DNA of 64,000 nucleotides, taken from the NCBI GenBank assembly GCA_037355855.1, contig CM074759.1:5704001-5768000 (forward strand). Reading direction: 5' to 3'. This document shows positions 17,992 to 29,421 of the stretch, piece after piece. The notes beneath the pieces are model-generated. The model made no database searches and was not told where the DNA came from. It saw only the letters and a list, made by a program, of their open reading frames with translations. The translations under genes and the position numbers were made by a program. Source of the stretch: Pseudo-nitzschia pungens. Taxonomy: Eukaryota; Bacillariophyta; Bacillariophyceae; Bacillariales; Bacillariaceae. Positions within the stretch are counted from its first letter, which is position 1, and every line of letters starts with the position of its first letter.

Positions 17992-20240
17992 CTAGGTGAT
18001 GAAAAGGGCCGGGGCAGAAGAAGCACCAGTGGAGGGCAAGTTAACAGCAGAAAACTTTCAAGTGAAGTGCTGGGGCAACAGCAGACACGCCGCTTGGATG
18101 GAAAAGGACCAGTTGATGACAATGGCCGGGGCAGGAGAAGCACCGGTTGAGGGCAAACACCAGCTGAGAAAGCAACCTGTTGGGTGCTGGAGCAACAGCA
18201 GACACTGCTCTGGGATATAAAAGTGCCAGGTGATGACAAAGGCCGGGGCAGGAGAAGCACCGGTTGAGGGCAAATCAACAACTGAAAAGCACCGGTTGGG
18301 AGCTGGGGCAACAGCAGACACGCCGCTTGGATGGAAAAGTGCCAGGTGATGACAAAGGCCAGGGCAGGAGAAGCACCGGTTGAGGGCAAACAACAGCGGA
18401 AAACTGCTAGTGGAGTGCAGGGGCACCAACTGAAACGCCGCGCTTGAATGGAGAAGTGCCCGGTACTGACAATGGCCGGGGCAGGAAAAGCACCGGTTGA
18501 TGACAAAGGCCGGGGCAGGAGAAGCACCGGTTGATTGCAAAGGCCGGGGCAGGAGAAGCACCGGTTGAGGGCAAACAACAGCTGAAAAACAAGCAATTGG
18601 GTGCTGGACCAACAGCAGACACGCCTCTTGGATGTGCAAGTGCCAGGTGATGACAAAGGCCGGGGCAGGTGAAGCACCGGTTGAGGGCAAAGGCCGGGGC
18701 AGGAGAAGCACCGGTTGAGGGCAAATCAACAGCAGAAAACCTCCAGTGGAGTGCAAGAGCCCCAACTGAAACACCGAGCTTGAATGGAGAAGTGCCAGGT
18801 GCTGACAATGGCCGGGGCAGGAGAATCACCGGTGGAGGGCAAAGCAACAGCAGAAAACCTCCAGTGGAGCTCAGGAGCACCAACTGAAACGCCGCGCCTG
18901 AATGGAGAAGTGCCCGGTACGGACAATGGCCGGGGCAGGAAAAGCACCGGTGGATGACAAAGGCCGGGGCAGGAGAAGCACCGGTTGAGTGCAAAGGCCG
19001 GGGCAGGAGAAGCACCGGTTGAGGGCAAACAACAGCTGAAAAACAAGCAATTGGGTGCTGGACCAACAGCAGACACGCCTCTTGGATGTGCAAGTTCCAG
19101 GTGATGACAAAGGCCGGGGCAGGTGAAGCACCGGTTGAGGGCAAGGCCGGGGCAGGAGAAGCACCGGTTGAGGGCAAATCAACAGCAGAAAACCTCCAGT
19201 GGAGCTCAGGAGCACCAACTGAAACGCCGCGCCTGAATGGAGAAGTGCCCGGTACTGGCAATGACCGGGGCAGGAAAAGCACCGGTGGATGACAAAGGCC
19301 GGGGCAGGAGAAGCACCGGTTGAGTGCAAAGGCCGGGGCAGGAGAAGCACCGGTTGAGGGCAAACAACAGCTGAAAAGCAAGCAATTGGGTGCTGGACCA
19401 ACAGCAGACACGCCTCTTGGATGTGCAAGTGCCAGGTGATGACAAAGGCCGGGGCAGGTAAAGCACCGGTTGAGGGCAAAGGCCGGGGCAGGAGAAGCAC
19501 CGGTTGAGGGCAAATCAGCAGCAGAAAACCTCCAGTGGAGTGCAAGAGCACCAACAACTGAAAAGCAAATTGGTTGGTGCTGGGGCAACAGCAGACACGC
19601 CACTTGGATGGGAAAGTGCCAGTTGATGACTAAGGCCGGGGCAGGAGAATCACCGGTTGAGGGCAAAGCAACAACTGAAAGGCAAATTGGTTGGTGCTGG
19701 GGCAACAGCAGACACGCCACTTGGATGGAAAAGTGCCAGGTGATGACAAGGGCCGGGGCAGGAGAAGCACCGGTTGAGGGCAAAGCAACAACTGAAGGGC
19801 AAATTGGTTGGTGCTGGAGCAACAGCAGACACGCCGCTTGGATTGAAGAGTGCCAGGTGATGACAAAGGCTGGGGCAGGTGAAGCACCGGTTGAGGGCAA
19901 AGCAACAGCTGAAAAGCAACCTGTTGGGTGCTGGGGCAACAGCAGACACGCCTCTTGGATGTAAAAGTGCCAGGTGATGACAAAGGCCGGGGCAGGAGAA
20001 GCACCGGTTGCGGGCAAATGCCAATTGATAGATTGGATGCTGGGAAACAGGGTACAGCAGCAACAACAGGTCCAACGTTGGTCTGGACAAGGAAAACTTC
20101 CAGGGGAACCAAAAGAAAAGACTGGAGCACTACCAGAAGAGTCACGTTGGAAACCCACAGAGGTGCGCTGGAGTTACAGAATTTAGAAACTCCAGTAGAC
20201 CACTGCAAATCGTGTAGAAACAGACTGTAGAAACCGACAA
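17992..20240 (-). repeat. LINE C 5' monomer array (~24 units)
   Basis: The core GGGGCAGGAGAAGCACCGG (plus-strand reading) recurs about 24 times between 18011 and 19985. Spacing is either ~115-120 bp or exactly ~34 bp. A +34/+34/+116/+34 pattern appears three times (from about 18475, 18930 and 19265), that is, a higher-order repeat. Long open frames in several phases (583 aa at 18407-20158 and others) are by-products of the repeat. Position upstream of ORF1 and copy-number difference from LINE E suggest promoter-like monomers. Confidence 0.82.
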
Positions 20241-20352
20241 CTGGCTTGTATCAAAGACCTGGTATTAGGGACGCTGCTTGCTTGAAAACAGGGGCTTTAG
20301 TAGGAACACTTAGGGACCAGGGGATATCAATAGCAGGGCACACTTAAAAGGC

Positions 20353-21117
20353 TCAGGAGGGAACTTGAAGTTCAAACTCGCAAGTACTTATAAGTGGAAA
20401 CAGTATCCAGGGGCAATTGGCTTGAAAACAGGGACCTTGAGCGAGACACTTAGGGACCAGGAAAGCTGCTTGCTTATGGATGTGATTCATGATGTCATTG
20501 TATGCAATGACGTCATCAACAGTGTCATTGTCATGGTTGCATTTGAACTTGATGAGGTCAGGATTCGTTTGGAGCTTGTCAAGAATGCTGACAACAGTGG
20601 TTCGTGTTCTGGTACCATCTGGGTTGGAGATGAGGAACGAGCGTCCGATGAGATCATCGGGAGGAATGGCATCAATTGTTTGTAGCTCCCCATGTTGGTT
20701 GCATACAGGGTTGCCATCATGGTCAAGTAGAACTACCTTTGATGGACCGGTGTCGGGAATATAATCAAGGCTTGGATCATCCGGAGAAACGCTTGTGTCT
20801 AGATAAGCAAGTTCAGGATCACCGAAATCAGATTCAAGCTGTGGAGTACCTGTCTTGTCTTTGGAGTAAACAACCTGACGAAAAGGTACATCATCCATCT
20901 CCCCATAGTTGTGCTTGAGTGGAACAAGTTGCCATTTTCCATCAATCTGGGTATAGGTGTCAGAGGCACGATAGGCAGGTGTGGAAGCAGGGGAGGCGGG
21001 AAGAGGAACAGATGTGAGGCGAGAGGGAGTGGCACCAGAGGCAATGGGGATGTCAGAGGAATTGGTTGGTCTTGGCTTGAAAACAGGTGTAGTAGGGGGA
21101 GCCTTAAGCGAAAACAC
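20353..21117 (-). pseudogene. Captured Copia-like pol fragment inside LINE C leader
   Basis: A 254-codon frame whose central ~195 codons (about 21062-20475) are not LINE sequence. They carry VVLLDHDGNPVCNQHG, DLIGRSFLI and DVIAYNDIMNHI, which resemble the region between integrase and RT in diatom-type Ty1/Copia polyproteins. The flanks match the LINE E leader closely on both sides (E positions near 61490 and 61735), showing that foreign sequence has replaced part of the leader. No integrase or RT catalytic motif is included. Family assignment rests on recalled resemblance. Confidence 0.6.
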
Positions 21118-21770
21118 TTAGGGACTGGGGGGCTTGACTAGGAAACAGGGTAGCTCTTAAATGATAGGCACTTAGAAGAGCAGGGGGGCTATTGGCTTGA
21201 AAAGAGGGAGGAAACTGGAAGATATGCTCGCGTGAACTTGCAAATACTTATGGATCAGCGAGTAGGAACCTTCTAGAAAGGGGGTGTATATGTGTTCAAT
21301 CTTGAAGAATGTAGAACGTTAAGTAGGTTCGACCTTGAAGAATGTAGATCGTTAAGTGGGTATCACTTATGGGGCTTGGAAGACTGTATAGCGTTAAATA
21401 AAAATATGGCTTGAAAACAGATCAAAAAAACAAACCGAGCTCGGAGACAAAGCGGAACTGAAGCAGAGCTGCTGTAGAATTAGTACTGCAATTGCTGTAG
21501 AAAATTATGTGTCCGTTTGCTTGTGTTGCTGCCAAATCGATCGACCGACCGAGAAAACAAGCAACCACAGCAACCAAAGGGAGCAAGGAGCAGCCAAACA
21601 AACAGCAGAATCAGATAGGGGAGGTCTCTGTTAATAGGTGTAGTGCTTGGTTTTGTTGTAGGAGCTTTAGAAGTGAGTGAGATATCAAAGGGGAAAGGTG
21701 TGTAGAAATCTACGTGTTTTAAGTACTGGAACATCGGAACATCGGACAAAATCGCGCGTCGCAAAATTGT
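21118..21770 (-). other. LINE C 5' terminal leader
   Basis: This non-coding 5' end starts at 21770 with ACAATTTTGCGACGCG (coding strand). The same start is seen at 60789 (LINE E) and, diverged, at 31450 (LINE D). It contains repeats of TGTTTTCAAGCC and CCCTAAGTG-type blocks. An open frame at 21480-21773 is not supported as a gene. Confidence 0.65.
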
Positions 21771-21789
21771 CATCGGTTACATGCAAGGA

Positions 21790-22390
21790 ACATGCTGAGC
21801 GCATTCTTATACTCATGAAATACACACAAAAACTAGAAGGAAGCAGTGCGCCTCTTTCTAGAGTGGAGAAACTCACCATCCTTCTCCATTCCTTTCCCTC
21901 TACATGGATTGAAAGCTATGGCATGATGCACAGTGGAATCCAAGAAGACACGACAGTCCGACACATTGTGGACTACATGAGCTGTCACGAGCGCCAAGCC
22001 AACAAGAAAGGCAACAGGAACAATAACAAGCAACAACAGAAACGCTCGAACAATTCCAACAACAATAACAGCTCTCGCAAGCGCAACTCCCATTCGAACC
22101 ACAAGGGGCCCAACAACAACAACAAAAAGAAGTCGAACCCCTGTCGAATCCCAGGCCATAATCATGATTGGTCTGAGTGCCCAAAGAACCGGTTTTCCAA
22201 GAACTACAACAAGGGCTCCGGAAACAACCAACAAACTGAGTCCTTCCATACTCACACTCAGGCTCTCATGATTCCAGGAAGCAACGAGACCTTCCAGGCC
22301 CATATCAATGCGGCGATTGAAGAATACCATGCCAATCATGGTGGAAGAACTGAACGGAGCATCGATGGGGAACTTGTGTGGCTCCCCTGA
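21790..22390 (+). pseudogene. Gag of Gypsy-B element B, 3' piece
   Basis: The frame continues from 8704 in phase after the duplicated 19 bp. It contains an Asn/Lys/Gln-rich basic stretch and a CHHC knuckle, CRIPGHNHDWSEC, then ends ELVWLP at TGA 22388-22390. The downstream pol is open in the same frame, so the TGA is the only barrier between gag and pol. Confidence 0.88.
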
Positions 22391-25300
22391 ATCTCCAAGG
22401 CCCCCAGGCCTACCAAGAAGCCCCGGGCTTCACCAAAACCAGCAATCACCTTGCCTCCAGCTCCCCGGGACCTGGATGCCAGCACAGCCCTGCTGTCTGG
22501 GACGACGCATGGAGGAGATCTCCCAGAGAAAGAGGGGAAGGAACCTACAGGATGGAGTATTCCTGTTGAAAGCTCAGCAAAGCCTGCTGACGCAGCAACA
22601 AAAACAGTTCAATTCTCCGGAACGAACGATATAATGGATACGAATCGAAATCAAACGAATCGATCCAAGGGTACAACAGACGCATCATCGATCACTATCG
22701 ATCCGAATAAGACAGCAGCAACAAATAGACCACTCTTGTCCCTGGCAAGGAATTGGTCCACGGGTACAGCCAAAAATCTCTATTACACTACCCAAAACTC
22801 CAAAGACTACACCAAAGGAGGTGCGCTGGAGCAAAATTATTTAAAGCTGCTGTCGACTGCTGGAAATCCAGCAGAACAGGCATCGAATAAGAGCAACGTG
22901 GCTCCTATTCTTTTAACTACAGTACAGTACATACAAGGCATACCAACGAAATCAAGACCACTACTCGCACTACTCGACAGTGGATCTTCCGGAACTCTAA
23001 TCAACAAACGAGCACTACCATTTGGCACTATACCGACTCGAAGCAAGCACCAAGTCCTAACCACAACAGCAAATGGAAGCTTCGATACTACAGAATACAT
23101 CATCATGAAGAACCTCAAGCTACAAGAGTTTGGCAACTACACGATAGACCAACAAGAGGCAAGGCTCTTCCATTCTCCTAACTGCAAATATGATTTGATA
23201 CTAGGCAGAGACTTCCTCCACCTAGCGCAGATCAATCTCCTATTCAAAGAAGGAGCAGTTCAGTGGATGGAAAGAACCATTCCTATGAAGGACACATCCC
23301 TATACCATGATAACTACACCATGCTCATGGAAGAATTAGAAGACGCCGAACTCTTTGCTGATGATCTATCCTTCGCAAATCCATACAAGTCCAAAGTCAT
23401 CTTAGACAGAGCCTACCAAGAAACAGATCCATCTACAGTGGCCAAGCAGCAGTCCCACATGTCCAAAGCAGAGCAGCAGCAGTTCCAAGCAATACTAAAC
23501 AAGTATCCAAACGTCTTCAACGGAGAACTTGGCAAGTATCCACACAAGAAGATCTCTCTACGACTGAAGCCCGGATCCAAGCCCATCCACAAGAAGCCTT
23601 ACCCAGTTGCATACAAAAGAGAAGACCTATTCAAAAGGGAACTCCAGAATCTTTGTAATGACGGAGTCCTCAAGCGTTGCACTGGACCAGCTGAATGGGC
23701 ATTCCCTACCTTTATTGTCCCAAAGAAAGACAACAGAGTTAGATGGGTATCAGACTTCAGGGAATTGAATGAACTCCTTGAAAGAAGACCATATCCAATC
23801 CCCCGGATACAAGATATCATGAACAAGCGTGGCAAGTATACCCACTTCACCAAGATTGACTTGTCCATGCAATACTACTGCTTCGAACTGGATGACGCAA
23901 GCAAGAAACTCTGTACCATAGTGACGCCATATGGCTGTTACGAGTATCAAAGACTACCAATGGGTGTCAAAGTCTCTCCAGACGTTGCCCAGCAACTAAT
24001 GGAAGATATCTTTCAAGACACTGACTGCACTGTCTATATCGATGATATTGGTATTTGGACCAATGGCTCCTTTGATCTACACATGAAGACCATCGACAAG
24101 ATCCTAGACCGACTCAACCAAAATGGACTCAAGTGCAACCCACTCAAATGTGATTGGGCTGTACAAGAGACTGACTTCCTTGGATATTGGATGACTCCCA
24201 CAGCAGTCAAGCCATGGTGCAAGAAGATTGAAGCCATCCTACAGATGGATAGACCTCGAACTATAACCCAAGTCAAATCCTTCCTTGGAGCAGTTGGATA
24301 CTACAGAGATATGTGGCCCCGAAGATCCCATGTCCTTGCTCCACTCTTTGATATAACCGGGACCCCCAAGACTCCTCAAGCAGCCACCATCAAAGCCAAG
24401 CAAAGAAAAGCTCCTTCAGCCTTCACTTGGGGACCTGCTCAAGATAAAGCCTTTCAAGAAATAAAAGCAATGGTGGCAGCGGATGCGCTGAACACCTATC
24501 CAGACCTTAACAAGCCCTTTGAACTGTACACTGATGCCTCAGACCTCCAGCTTGGCGCTGCCATAATACAAGATGGCAAGCCAATAGCTTACTGGTCCAA
24601 GAAACTATCTGATGCCCAAAAGAACTACACTACTATGGAGAAAGAACTCCTAGCCATTGTACTCTGTTGCAAAGAGTACCGAAAGATGTTACTTGGTGGT
24701 GTTATCAACGTATACACTGACCATAAGAACCTTACCTTCCGCACACTTTCAGTCCAACGAGTCCTCCGATGGAGACTATTCCTTGAAGAATTTGGTGTCA
24801 ATCTCACCTATGTCGAAGGCAAGAAGAATGTTCTTGCTGATGCCTTCTCCAGGCTCCCCCGGATGGATCCACCTACTGAAGGGAAGAAAGCCCTCTCTAA
24901 GGGCACTCTTATTGATTTTCTAAAACTTGAAGTCCCCAAGCAAGATGAAGAACTGTTTCTAGCAGAGTTCCCGAATCTATTCCAGCACTTATGCAATGAC
25001 GCAGACCAGGAATTATACTCCTGTTTGCTGAACAACGAGTGTCTTATCAACCTACCCAACAGTCAGGATGTGGAATGTCCGGTGAACTACTCAAATATAT
25101 ACCTTCATCAGCAAAAGGATCCTACCATCAAGTTCAAGAACCAATCTAAAGCCTTTTTCTACCAAGAACTAGAAGGCAACATGATACTTTGTTACGCGAA
25201 CCAATCCAATCCCGAATGCTGGAGAATCTACATACCAGCATCTCTCATTAATGATACCATCCAGTGGTATCATCTCCTGTTGGGTCATTGTGGATCCACC

Positions 25301-26287
25301 AGATTACAACAGACTATTTCAGCCTGATTCTATGCTGATAATCTAACCAGTTTATGCAAGTCCTACATATGCCCAGATCACTGCATCAAATACAAGAACC
25401 AGAACTCCCAGTATGGCAAACTACCACCGAAAGAAGCGCCATTATCCCCATTTAACGAGATACATGTGGATCTCATAGGCCCATGGAAGATTACAGCTCA
25501 GGGCAAGAACTATAACTTCAAAGCCCTAACCTGTATTGATCCAGTCACCAACTTACTGGAGATCATCCGAATCAGAGACAAGTCTTCGCAACACGTCTCA
25601 GACCAATTCAAGAACTGTTGGCTCTCAGGATACCCAAGACCTATCAGATGCGTCCATGACAATGGTGGTGAATTCCTAGGGGCTGAATTTCAAACTACCC
25701 TCAAGCAGTATGGAATCCAATCAGTCCCAACAACAGTGAAGAATCCACAGTCTAATGCCATCTGTGAAAGAGTCCATCACACAGTTGCTGACATCCTTCG
25801 CGTGCTAGTCCATGTTAATCCTCCTCAAGTCAACACCCGAGCCAGTCAGCTCATGGACAACACTCTGGCAACCTGCCTGCATGCCTCCAGGTGTGCTGTC
25901 AATGCTGCCTTACAAGCATCTCCAGGAGCCCTGGTATTCAATCGGGACATGCTAATTGATCTGCCCCTGACGTCTAACCTATTAGCCTTACAACAGCTCC
26001 GGCAACAAGGGATTAACAAGGCTCTGCTCAGAGACAATGCTAAGCGCAAGGAACATACCTTTCAACCCAATGATAAGGTATGGATGCAACAACCGGACCC
26101 AGATAAATTACAGCCTCGAAAGACAGGACCATTCACTATTGCCCAAGTCCATGACAATGGTACTGTCAAGATTCAGAAGACTCCAACGGTCATCGAGACT
26201 GTTAACATTCGTAAGTTAACCCCTTACAAAGAGCTTTCAACGGACCATTCCGAGTCCGATGACTCAGCAATCCATTGGGCAGCTTAA
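22391..26287 (+). pseudogene. Pol polyprotein, Gypsy-B element B, one in-frame stop
   Basis: Open from the codon after the gag TGA; no conserved ATG opens it (first ATG-like codon about 22451). It encodes a protease (LLDSGSSGTLINK near residue 176 from 22451), RT (VYIDDIGIW, Asp 531-532), RNase H (LYTDASDLQLGA), and an integrase with a H/H/C/C zinc region, VDLIGPW, HDNGGEF and ERVHH (D-x35-E). A GPF-type C-terminal module follows. TGA at 25325-25327 interrupts it inside the integrase zinc region; element H has Arg (AGA) at this place. Only this stop separates the frame from intactness. Confidence 0.92.
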
Positions 26288-26317
26288 GTATGGGATTCGT
26301 TCAATCATGGGGCACTA

Positions 26318-26616
26318 TGTGACGGGCTAGCGTAGCTAGCAGTCACGATTGAATAATTAACCGAATCCCATATGGGAATCGAATATTATATATGTATATA
26401 TCCAATCATGAATACGTTTCGGTTGAGTCCCAGAAGGTGATATATGCCTAATCGTGGGAACCAACAATGAATCAACATTTATGGCAAGAGCATGCCAAAA
26501 TGTGGCTATGCTCGCGACCTTAATTTTTAGGTTCAACTCGCGTAACAATATTCCATAAAGTATCTAAACATTCACAATTTTCATACTACTCCGAAATTCT
26601 ACTCTAGACCGTAACA
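26318..26616 (+). repeat. 3' LTR of Gypsy-B element B
   Basis: A 299-bp repeat differing from 7842-8140 at three positions I can see. The preceding 30 bp after the pol stop contain GGGATTCGTTCAATCATG, conserved at 36460-36480 and 44943-44960. The right target duplication TACGG is at 26617-26621. Confidence 0.92.
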
Positions 26617-26621
26617 TACGG

Positions 26622-29305
26622 ACGCGTCCAAGGAAGCCCTGAAGAAAACACTGAAGAAATTCCCAACACTCTTTGGAGGAGGGTTGGGTCTGCTCAAAAA
26701 CATAGCACCGGTATCGATTGAACTCCAACCAGGAGTCAAACCGGTCTGGCAGAGGTACTATTCCGTGCCCCATGCCTTTGAGCAAGCACTTCGAAAGGAG
26801 ATCACCAGGCTCTGTGATATTGGAGTCCTGGAAAAACTCCCCCATGATGATGACTCACCATGGGCATCACCTACGTTCTGTCAACCCAAAAAGACAGGTG
26901 ACATTCGCGTGCTCACCAACTTTCGGAAGATGAATGCAGCCATCCAACGAAAGCCATTCCCACTACCACGAATAGGGGAAACGATTCAAAGACTGCAGAA
27001 GTTCAAGTCAGCTACGGCATTAGACTTGTCCCAAGGATATTATACCATCCCCATCTGCAAGGAGAGCCAGAAAATCTGTTCTACCATTTTACCATGGGGG
27101 AAGTATGCCTACAAGAGATTGGCAATTGGCAATGGGAATTGCATGCGCACCGGATATCTTCCAGTCCGTCATGATGAACCTACTCGGTGACCTGGACTAT
27201 GTCCTGGTCTATATTGATGATATCCTAATCATACAGAGAGAAGGGGAATCTGAACAGGATCACCTCAACAAGATCGACACAGTCCTACAGAGACTGGATG
27301 ATGCTGGCTTTCGCGCCAACCTAAGAAAATCCTTCTTCATGCAAAAAGAAGTGGAATACCTGGGATTTCTGTTAACAACAGAGGGCATTCAGCCCCAGCC
27401 AAAGAAGCTGGAGGCGATGAAGCACCTGGAAGCCCCCAAGAACACCAAACAACTCAAGATGTTCCTTGGAATGGTGAATTTCTACAGGGATATGTGGAAG
27501 CGGCGCTCCCACATCCTGGCTCCCCTCAATAAACTAGCAGGGAAAAAGGGAAAAATGAACTGGTACTGGGGCCCAGCAGAGCAGAAAGCTTTCATGGAGG
27601 CGAAGAGGATGCTCGCAGACGAAGCCAAGCTTGCATTCCCAGACTTTACAAAATCATTTCATCTCTACTCAGACGCTAGTGACAGGCAACTGGGAGCAAC
27701 TGTATGCCAAGACGGCAAGCCCCTTGGATTCTACACAAGGAAACTGAACTCCGCACAACTCAACTATACTGTGGGAGAAAAGGAACTCCTGGGCATAGTA
27801 GAAGGGCTGAAGGCGTTCAAAGGAATCCTCCGAGGCCAAGATGTGATTATTCACACGGATCATCTCAACCTACTATACCAGCAGATGCCCACCCAGAGAA
27901 TGGTACGGTGGAGACTCCTCATGGAGGAGTTCCATCCAGTAGTCAAGCATGTTGCTGGCAAAGACAATGATGCAGCAGATGCACTATCACGACTGGACAT
28001 CACTGATGACCCAGCAGATACGGTGGAATGGTTACCACCAAATAAGCCCCTCACCTACGCGGATGAGGAAGAGCACCTCCGGCAACTACTATTCCCACTT
28101 GGGGAATCACCGGAAGAATTCCAGGGCAATAGTGCATTCCCACTTGCTCCGGACATGATTCAGTTCTACCAACAAAAGGACACGGGAATCATGAGTGCTC
28201 TGGAAAAAGACAATCGACTGACCACCAAAATGGTGGAAGGTTACAGTCTAATCCACAAGGAAGGGAAGATTCTGATCCCGGATAAACTCAAAAATAGAGT
28301 TATGGAATGGTACCACAGCATGCTGGTCCACCCCGGAGAAAAGAGAATGGAACAGAGCATCCGCTCAGTATTCACCTGGAAAGGCCTTCAAAAGGATGTC
28401 CAGGACCTCTGCAAACACTGCCACACATGTCAGATGTTCAAGAAGAGTGGCCAGAAGAAGTACGGCCTACCACCGGAGAAAGCCGTTGAGGTTACCAAAT
28501 GGCAGAGGGTCAATGTGGACCTCTGGGGACCTGCAACTGTCCACAATAAAAATGGTAAAGACTACCACATCCATGTTCTCACCATGGTGGATCCAGTGAC
28601 CGGATGGTTTGAACTGGCTCACCTGAAGGACTCGCCAAACGCAGCAGAAACTCAACGATTGTTGGACAGTACATGGCTAGCAAGATATCCGCGCCCAAAG
28701 GAAATTGGCTTTGATGGTGGGAGTGAGTTCAAAGCTGAGTTCCAGGAACTTTGTGACAATATGGGGATGAAACGAAAGCCCAGTGGGGCTTGGAATCCAC
28801 AATCCAACTCAGTGTTGGAAAGAATCCATCAGGTCTTGAAGGACTGCCTATTGTCTTTCAACCTGGAACAAAGGGACCTCCATGAGAAGGATCCTTTTGA
28901 GGAGTTCACTACCAAGGCAGCATATGCGATTCGCAGCGCCATCCACACCACTCTGGGATATTCCCCGGCACAGTTGGTGTTTGGAAGGGACATGTTCATG
29001 CCGGTGAATTTTCCAGTGGATTGGGAAGCAATCCAAGCAAGGAAACAAAAGAGTATCCACAAGAGCAACATTAGGGAGAACCGGAAGAGGATCCCCCACA
29101 TCTATAAGGAAGGAGACTATGTCACCCTGGAAAGGAAGGGCATTATCCCGAAACTATCCTTCCCCGGCAGGGACCTTACAAGGTGCTCAAGGCCCATGGT
29201 AATGGAACTGTAACTATCGAAACTGCTCCCTTTGTAACCGACCGGGTTAACATCAGGAGGATCCATCCCTATTATTGCAGGGATGGCACCAAGATGGAGG
29301 AGTAA
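26622..29305 (+). pseudogene. Pol of Gypsy-A copy 2, 3' piece (RT, RNase H, integrase), two frameshifts
   Basis: The frame resumes in phase from 7841. A tandem duplication of TTGGCAA (27119-27132) shifts the frame just before the RT active site. The downstream frame then carries VYIDDI, RNase H and a full D-D-E integrase to 29165. A 1-bp loss near 29164-29170 (compare 54647-54663 in copy 3) shifts the last ~45 codons, giving an early stop at 29213. The ancestral stop would be TAA 29303-29305. The copy cannot make full Pol without correction of both lesions. Confidence 0.92.
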
Positions 29306-29329
29306 TTGTAACAGTCCCATGGAGGAGCA

Positions 29330-29421
29330 TGCCGTGCACCGGAATACAGTCACGAGTCCGTTCGGTACTGGATTAAGGATAAGGATAAAAAGATCAGTGA
29401 GCCGATAGAATCGCCGATTCA
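29330..29421 (+). repeat. 3' LTR of Gypsy-A copy 2, left part
   Basis: The LTR starts TGCCGTGCACCGG at 29330 and is cut after 29421 by LINE D. Its last 18 bases here, GATAGAATCGCCGATTCA, are the LINE target duplication. Confidence 0.88.

Larger units (their letters stand above)
8705..21770 (-). mobile_element. LINE C, full-length ~13-kb non-LTR retrotransposon
   Basis: The element is on the minus strand: 5' end at 21770, 3' (TTA)n tail at 8705. It is flanked by the 19-bp direct duplication CATCGGTTACATGCAAGGA (8686-8704 and 21771-21789). Content in coding order is a hairpin-rich leader with a captured Copia piece, an array of ~117/34-bp monomers, ORF1 (1050 aa), and ORF2 with APE endonuclease, RT, RNase H and a CCHC finger. 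At 13.1 kb it is far larger than typical 4-7 kb LINEs, mainly because of the leader. The clade is not assigned. Confidence 0.9.
7842..26616 (+). mobile_element. Gypsy-B element B, inserted in Gypsy-A copy 2 pol and split by LINE C
   Basis: Two 299-bp LTRs with three differences that I can see bound the element. The 5-bp duplication TACGG (7837-7841 and 26617-26621) marks its insertion. Inside are gag (8253-8704 and 21790-22390), an in-frame TGA, and pol to 26287. Removing LINE C leaves about 5.7 kb, a normal Gypsy size. Confidence 0.93.

Noticed and set aside
18475..19010. CRISPR-like repeats spaced ~34 bp
   Set aside because: The 34-bp units are adjacent tandem repeats without unique spacers, mixed with 117-bp units, in a eukaryotic LINE leader.
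18407..20158. 583-codon minus-strand ORF, a Pro/Ala/Ser-rich repeat protein
   Set aside because: It lies in the LINE monomer array; long frames are open in several overlapping phases, the peptide simply follows the monomer, and unit lengths are not multiples of three throughout.
20353..21117. Host gene upstream of LINE C
   Set aside because: Both ends of the frame are LINE leader; the middle is Copia-like, and the whole lies between the LINE target duplications.
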